A DNA stretch of 45,862 bases from the NCBI GenBank assembly GCA_001787405.1, contig MFWV01000004.1, positions 1 to 45,862 of the forward strand, read 5' to 3'. Source of the DNA: Candidatus Pacebacteria bacterium RIFOXYA1_FULL_38_18. GTDB lineage: Bacteria > Patescibacteriota > Microgenomatia > UBA1400 > PJMF01. A program made the position numbers and the translations under genes. The notes beneath the pieces are model-generated. The model worked only from the letters and a program-made list of their open reading frames with translations. It was not told the origin of the DNA and made no database searches. Below are positions 44,574-45,862 of the stretch, piece after piece (the first letter of the stretch is position 1; the number at the start of each line of letters is the position of its first letter).

Positions 44574-45747
44574 GTTCGGCTGCGTCTTGAATTGTTTTGA
44601 GAATAATCTTACCGGTTTTTTTCCAAGAAAATTTATCGGCTTGTTTTTTCATTTTATAGACCAATTGTTGTCGTTTGGAAGGTGGGATGCACCAGGCCTT
44701 TTCTAGAGCTTGACTAATGGCGGTTTGATCAAGAGGATCGACGATCAAGCCGGCATCACCAACCACTTCCGGCAAACTGGTAGCACTAGACACAATCGGC
44801 AGGGTGCCAACGCTCAAAGATTCTAGTGGCGGAATGCCAAAGCCCTCATACAAGCCAATCAAGACAGTGCTGATGGCATTTTCATAGAGTGGTTTTTTGA
44901 GTTCTTCACTCACAAAACCAGTGAGAATAATTTGTTCTTGGAGGGCGGATTGTTTAATTCTTGCTTGTAGTTCTTCTGCTAGCCAGCCGATTTTGCCAGC
45001 GATAACTAATTGAGGTAAATTTGCTGGAGTGCTACAGGCAGTTTTCTTTTTAAGTTGAGAGGCAGCTTGAGATCGATAAAAAGCCTCGAACGACTCAACC
45101 AGAGTGAGAAGATTTTTGCGTGGTTGCAAAGTTCCCAAATAAAGAAAGTAATTATTTTTTTCAATTTTGTGTTTGCGCAAAAAAGCCTTCCAGCGCAAAG
45201 GTAAATAGCTGGGAAATGAACCCACAGCAGGTGGAGCGACCACGATTTCTGTCAGGGGTTTTTGGTAAACATCATGAATGGCTTGTTTGGAAAATTGACT
45301 GATGGTGATGATTTTTTGAGCTCTTTTTACGCTGTAGCGAGTCCAGTGTTTGAGTTGAAATAAATCATGTTTAGTAAATTGATCAGGAAATTGCAGAAAA
45401 GCCAAGTCCATCACACTACTAACATAAGGAATGGGTGATAAACGCGGAGCATAATGACTGGGAGTAAATAACAGATCATAGTTTTTTTGTTGCCAAAAAA
45501 GATGCAGAGGTAAAGCCCACTGAGTCCAGAAGCGACTGGGTTTGATGATCTGATAGTGCCAGTTGTTACGTGCCTTTGGTAAGTCACTGACTGCTGGTCG
45601 AGCCAGTAAAATCGTACAAGTAAATTTTTTCTTATCAGCGGTCAATTTATAGAGTTGTTTGAGGACTTCAAAAGCATAAACATTACTTCCCACCCGGTTG
45701 GTAACATTGGCTTCATTGCCATCAATGGCTAATTTGAGTTTATGCAT
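44560..45747 (-). CDS. Glycosyltransferase family 4
   Basis: LAIDGNEANVTNRVGSNVYAFEVL; YLGTLQPRKNLLTLVESFEAFYR; GLYEGFGIPPLESLSVGTLPIVS. Start at 45747 preferred (ATGCATAA overlap with upstream gene). Confidence 0.88.
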   Translation of the reverse strand: MHKLKLAIDGNEANVTNRVGSNVYAFEVLKQLYKLTADKKKFTCTILLARPAVSDLPKARNNWHYQIIKPSRFWTQWALPLHLFWQQKNYDLLFTPSHYAPRLSPIPYVSSVMDLAFLQFPDQFTKHDLFQLKHWTRYSVKRAQKIITISQFSKQAIHDVYQKPLTEIVVAPPAVGSFPSYLPLRWKAFLRKHKIEKNNYFLYLGTLQPRKNLLTLVESFEAFYRSQAASQLKKKTACSTPANLPQLVIAGKIGWLAEELQARIKQSALQEQIILTGFVSEELKKPLYENAISTVLIGLYEGFGIPPLESLSVGTLPIVSSATSLPEVVGDAGLIVDPLDQTAISQALEKAWCIPPSKRQQLVYKMKKQADKFSWKKTGKIILKTIQDAAEHDAN

Positions 45748-45862
45748 AATGTTTAATTGCTTGACTATAAACACTGATGGTTTGTTCGGCTACTTGATGC
45801 CAGGAAAACATGTGAGAGCGAATGATCATGCGTTGTAGGCGTTGGCGTTGAGCCTGGCTGTC
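45740..45862 (-). CDS. Partial CDS: C-terminal end of a GT4 glycosyltransferase
   Basis: Reverse translation DSQAQRQRLQRMIIRSHMFSWHQVAEQTISVYSQAIKHYA*; FSWHQVAEQTISVY is typical of GT4 C-termini. Confidence 0.65.
   Translation of the reverse strand, partial: DSQAQRQRLQRMIIRSHMFSWHQVAEQTISVYSQAIKHYA

Noticed and set aside
44840-45747. GT4 genes at 33091, 34263 and 44560 as a recent tandem duplication
   Set aside because: They share only family-level motifs; sequences are too divergent by eye for recent duplication.
1-45862. CRISPR array, transposase, prophage or toxin-antitoxin system
   Set aside because: No regular spaced repeats, integrase/transposase signatures, phage structural genes or small paired toxin/antitoxin ORFs were recognised.

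Overview
The window reads as an AT-rich, gene-dense chromosomal segment from a small-genome bacterium. Gene content, protein lengths and sequence style suggest Candidate Phyla Radiation/Patescibacteria, possibly Microgenomates-like; this is inference, since no search was run. Main content: (i) a partial ORF and an M23-peptidase/SLT-transglycosylase fusion; (ii) tRNA-Gly(CCC) and tRNA-Thr(CGT) directly upstream of an Ig-like surface protein; (iii) a small polysaccharide cluster (Wzy-like, GT2, flippase); (iv) lepB; (v) a plus-strand division/wall block murB-murA-mraY-ftsW-murG-ftsQ-ftsA-ftsZ; (vi) ileS behind a T-box-like leader; (vii) rodA-rplU-Trm11-like methyltransferase-rpmA-parB; (viii) a converging minus-strand block mraZ-rsmH-ftsL-ftsI, the other half of the dcw cluster; (ix) recO-glyS; (x) a ~13 kb polysaccharide/glycosyltransferase locus; (xi) ruvC-ruvA-ruvB and further glycosyltransferases. 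I see no clear new multi-gene system. The best second-look items are the T-box-like leader before an IleRS2-type ileS with an altered editing motif, an unannotated truB 5' remnant ending just before the catalytic Asp, MurA with Asp at the fosfomycin-target Cys, a Trm11-like methyltransferase between rplU and rpmA, a possible attenuator-like leader before lepB, and candidate MraZ and ParB operator repeats.
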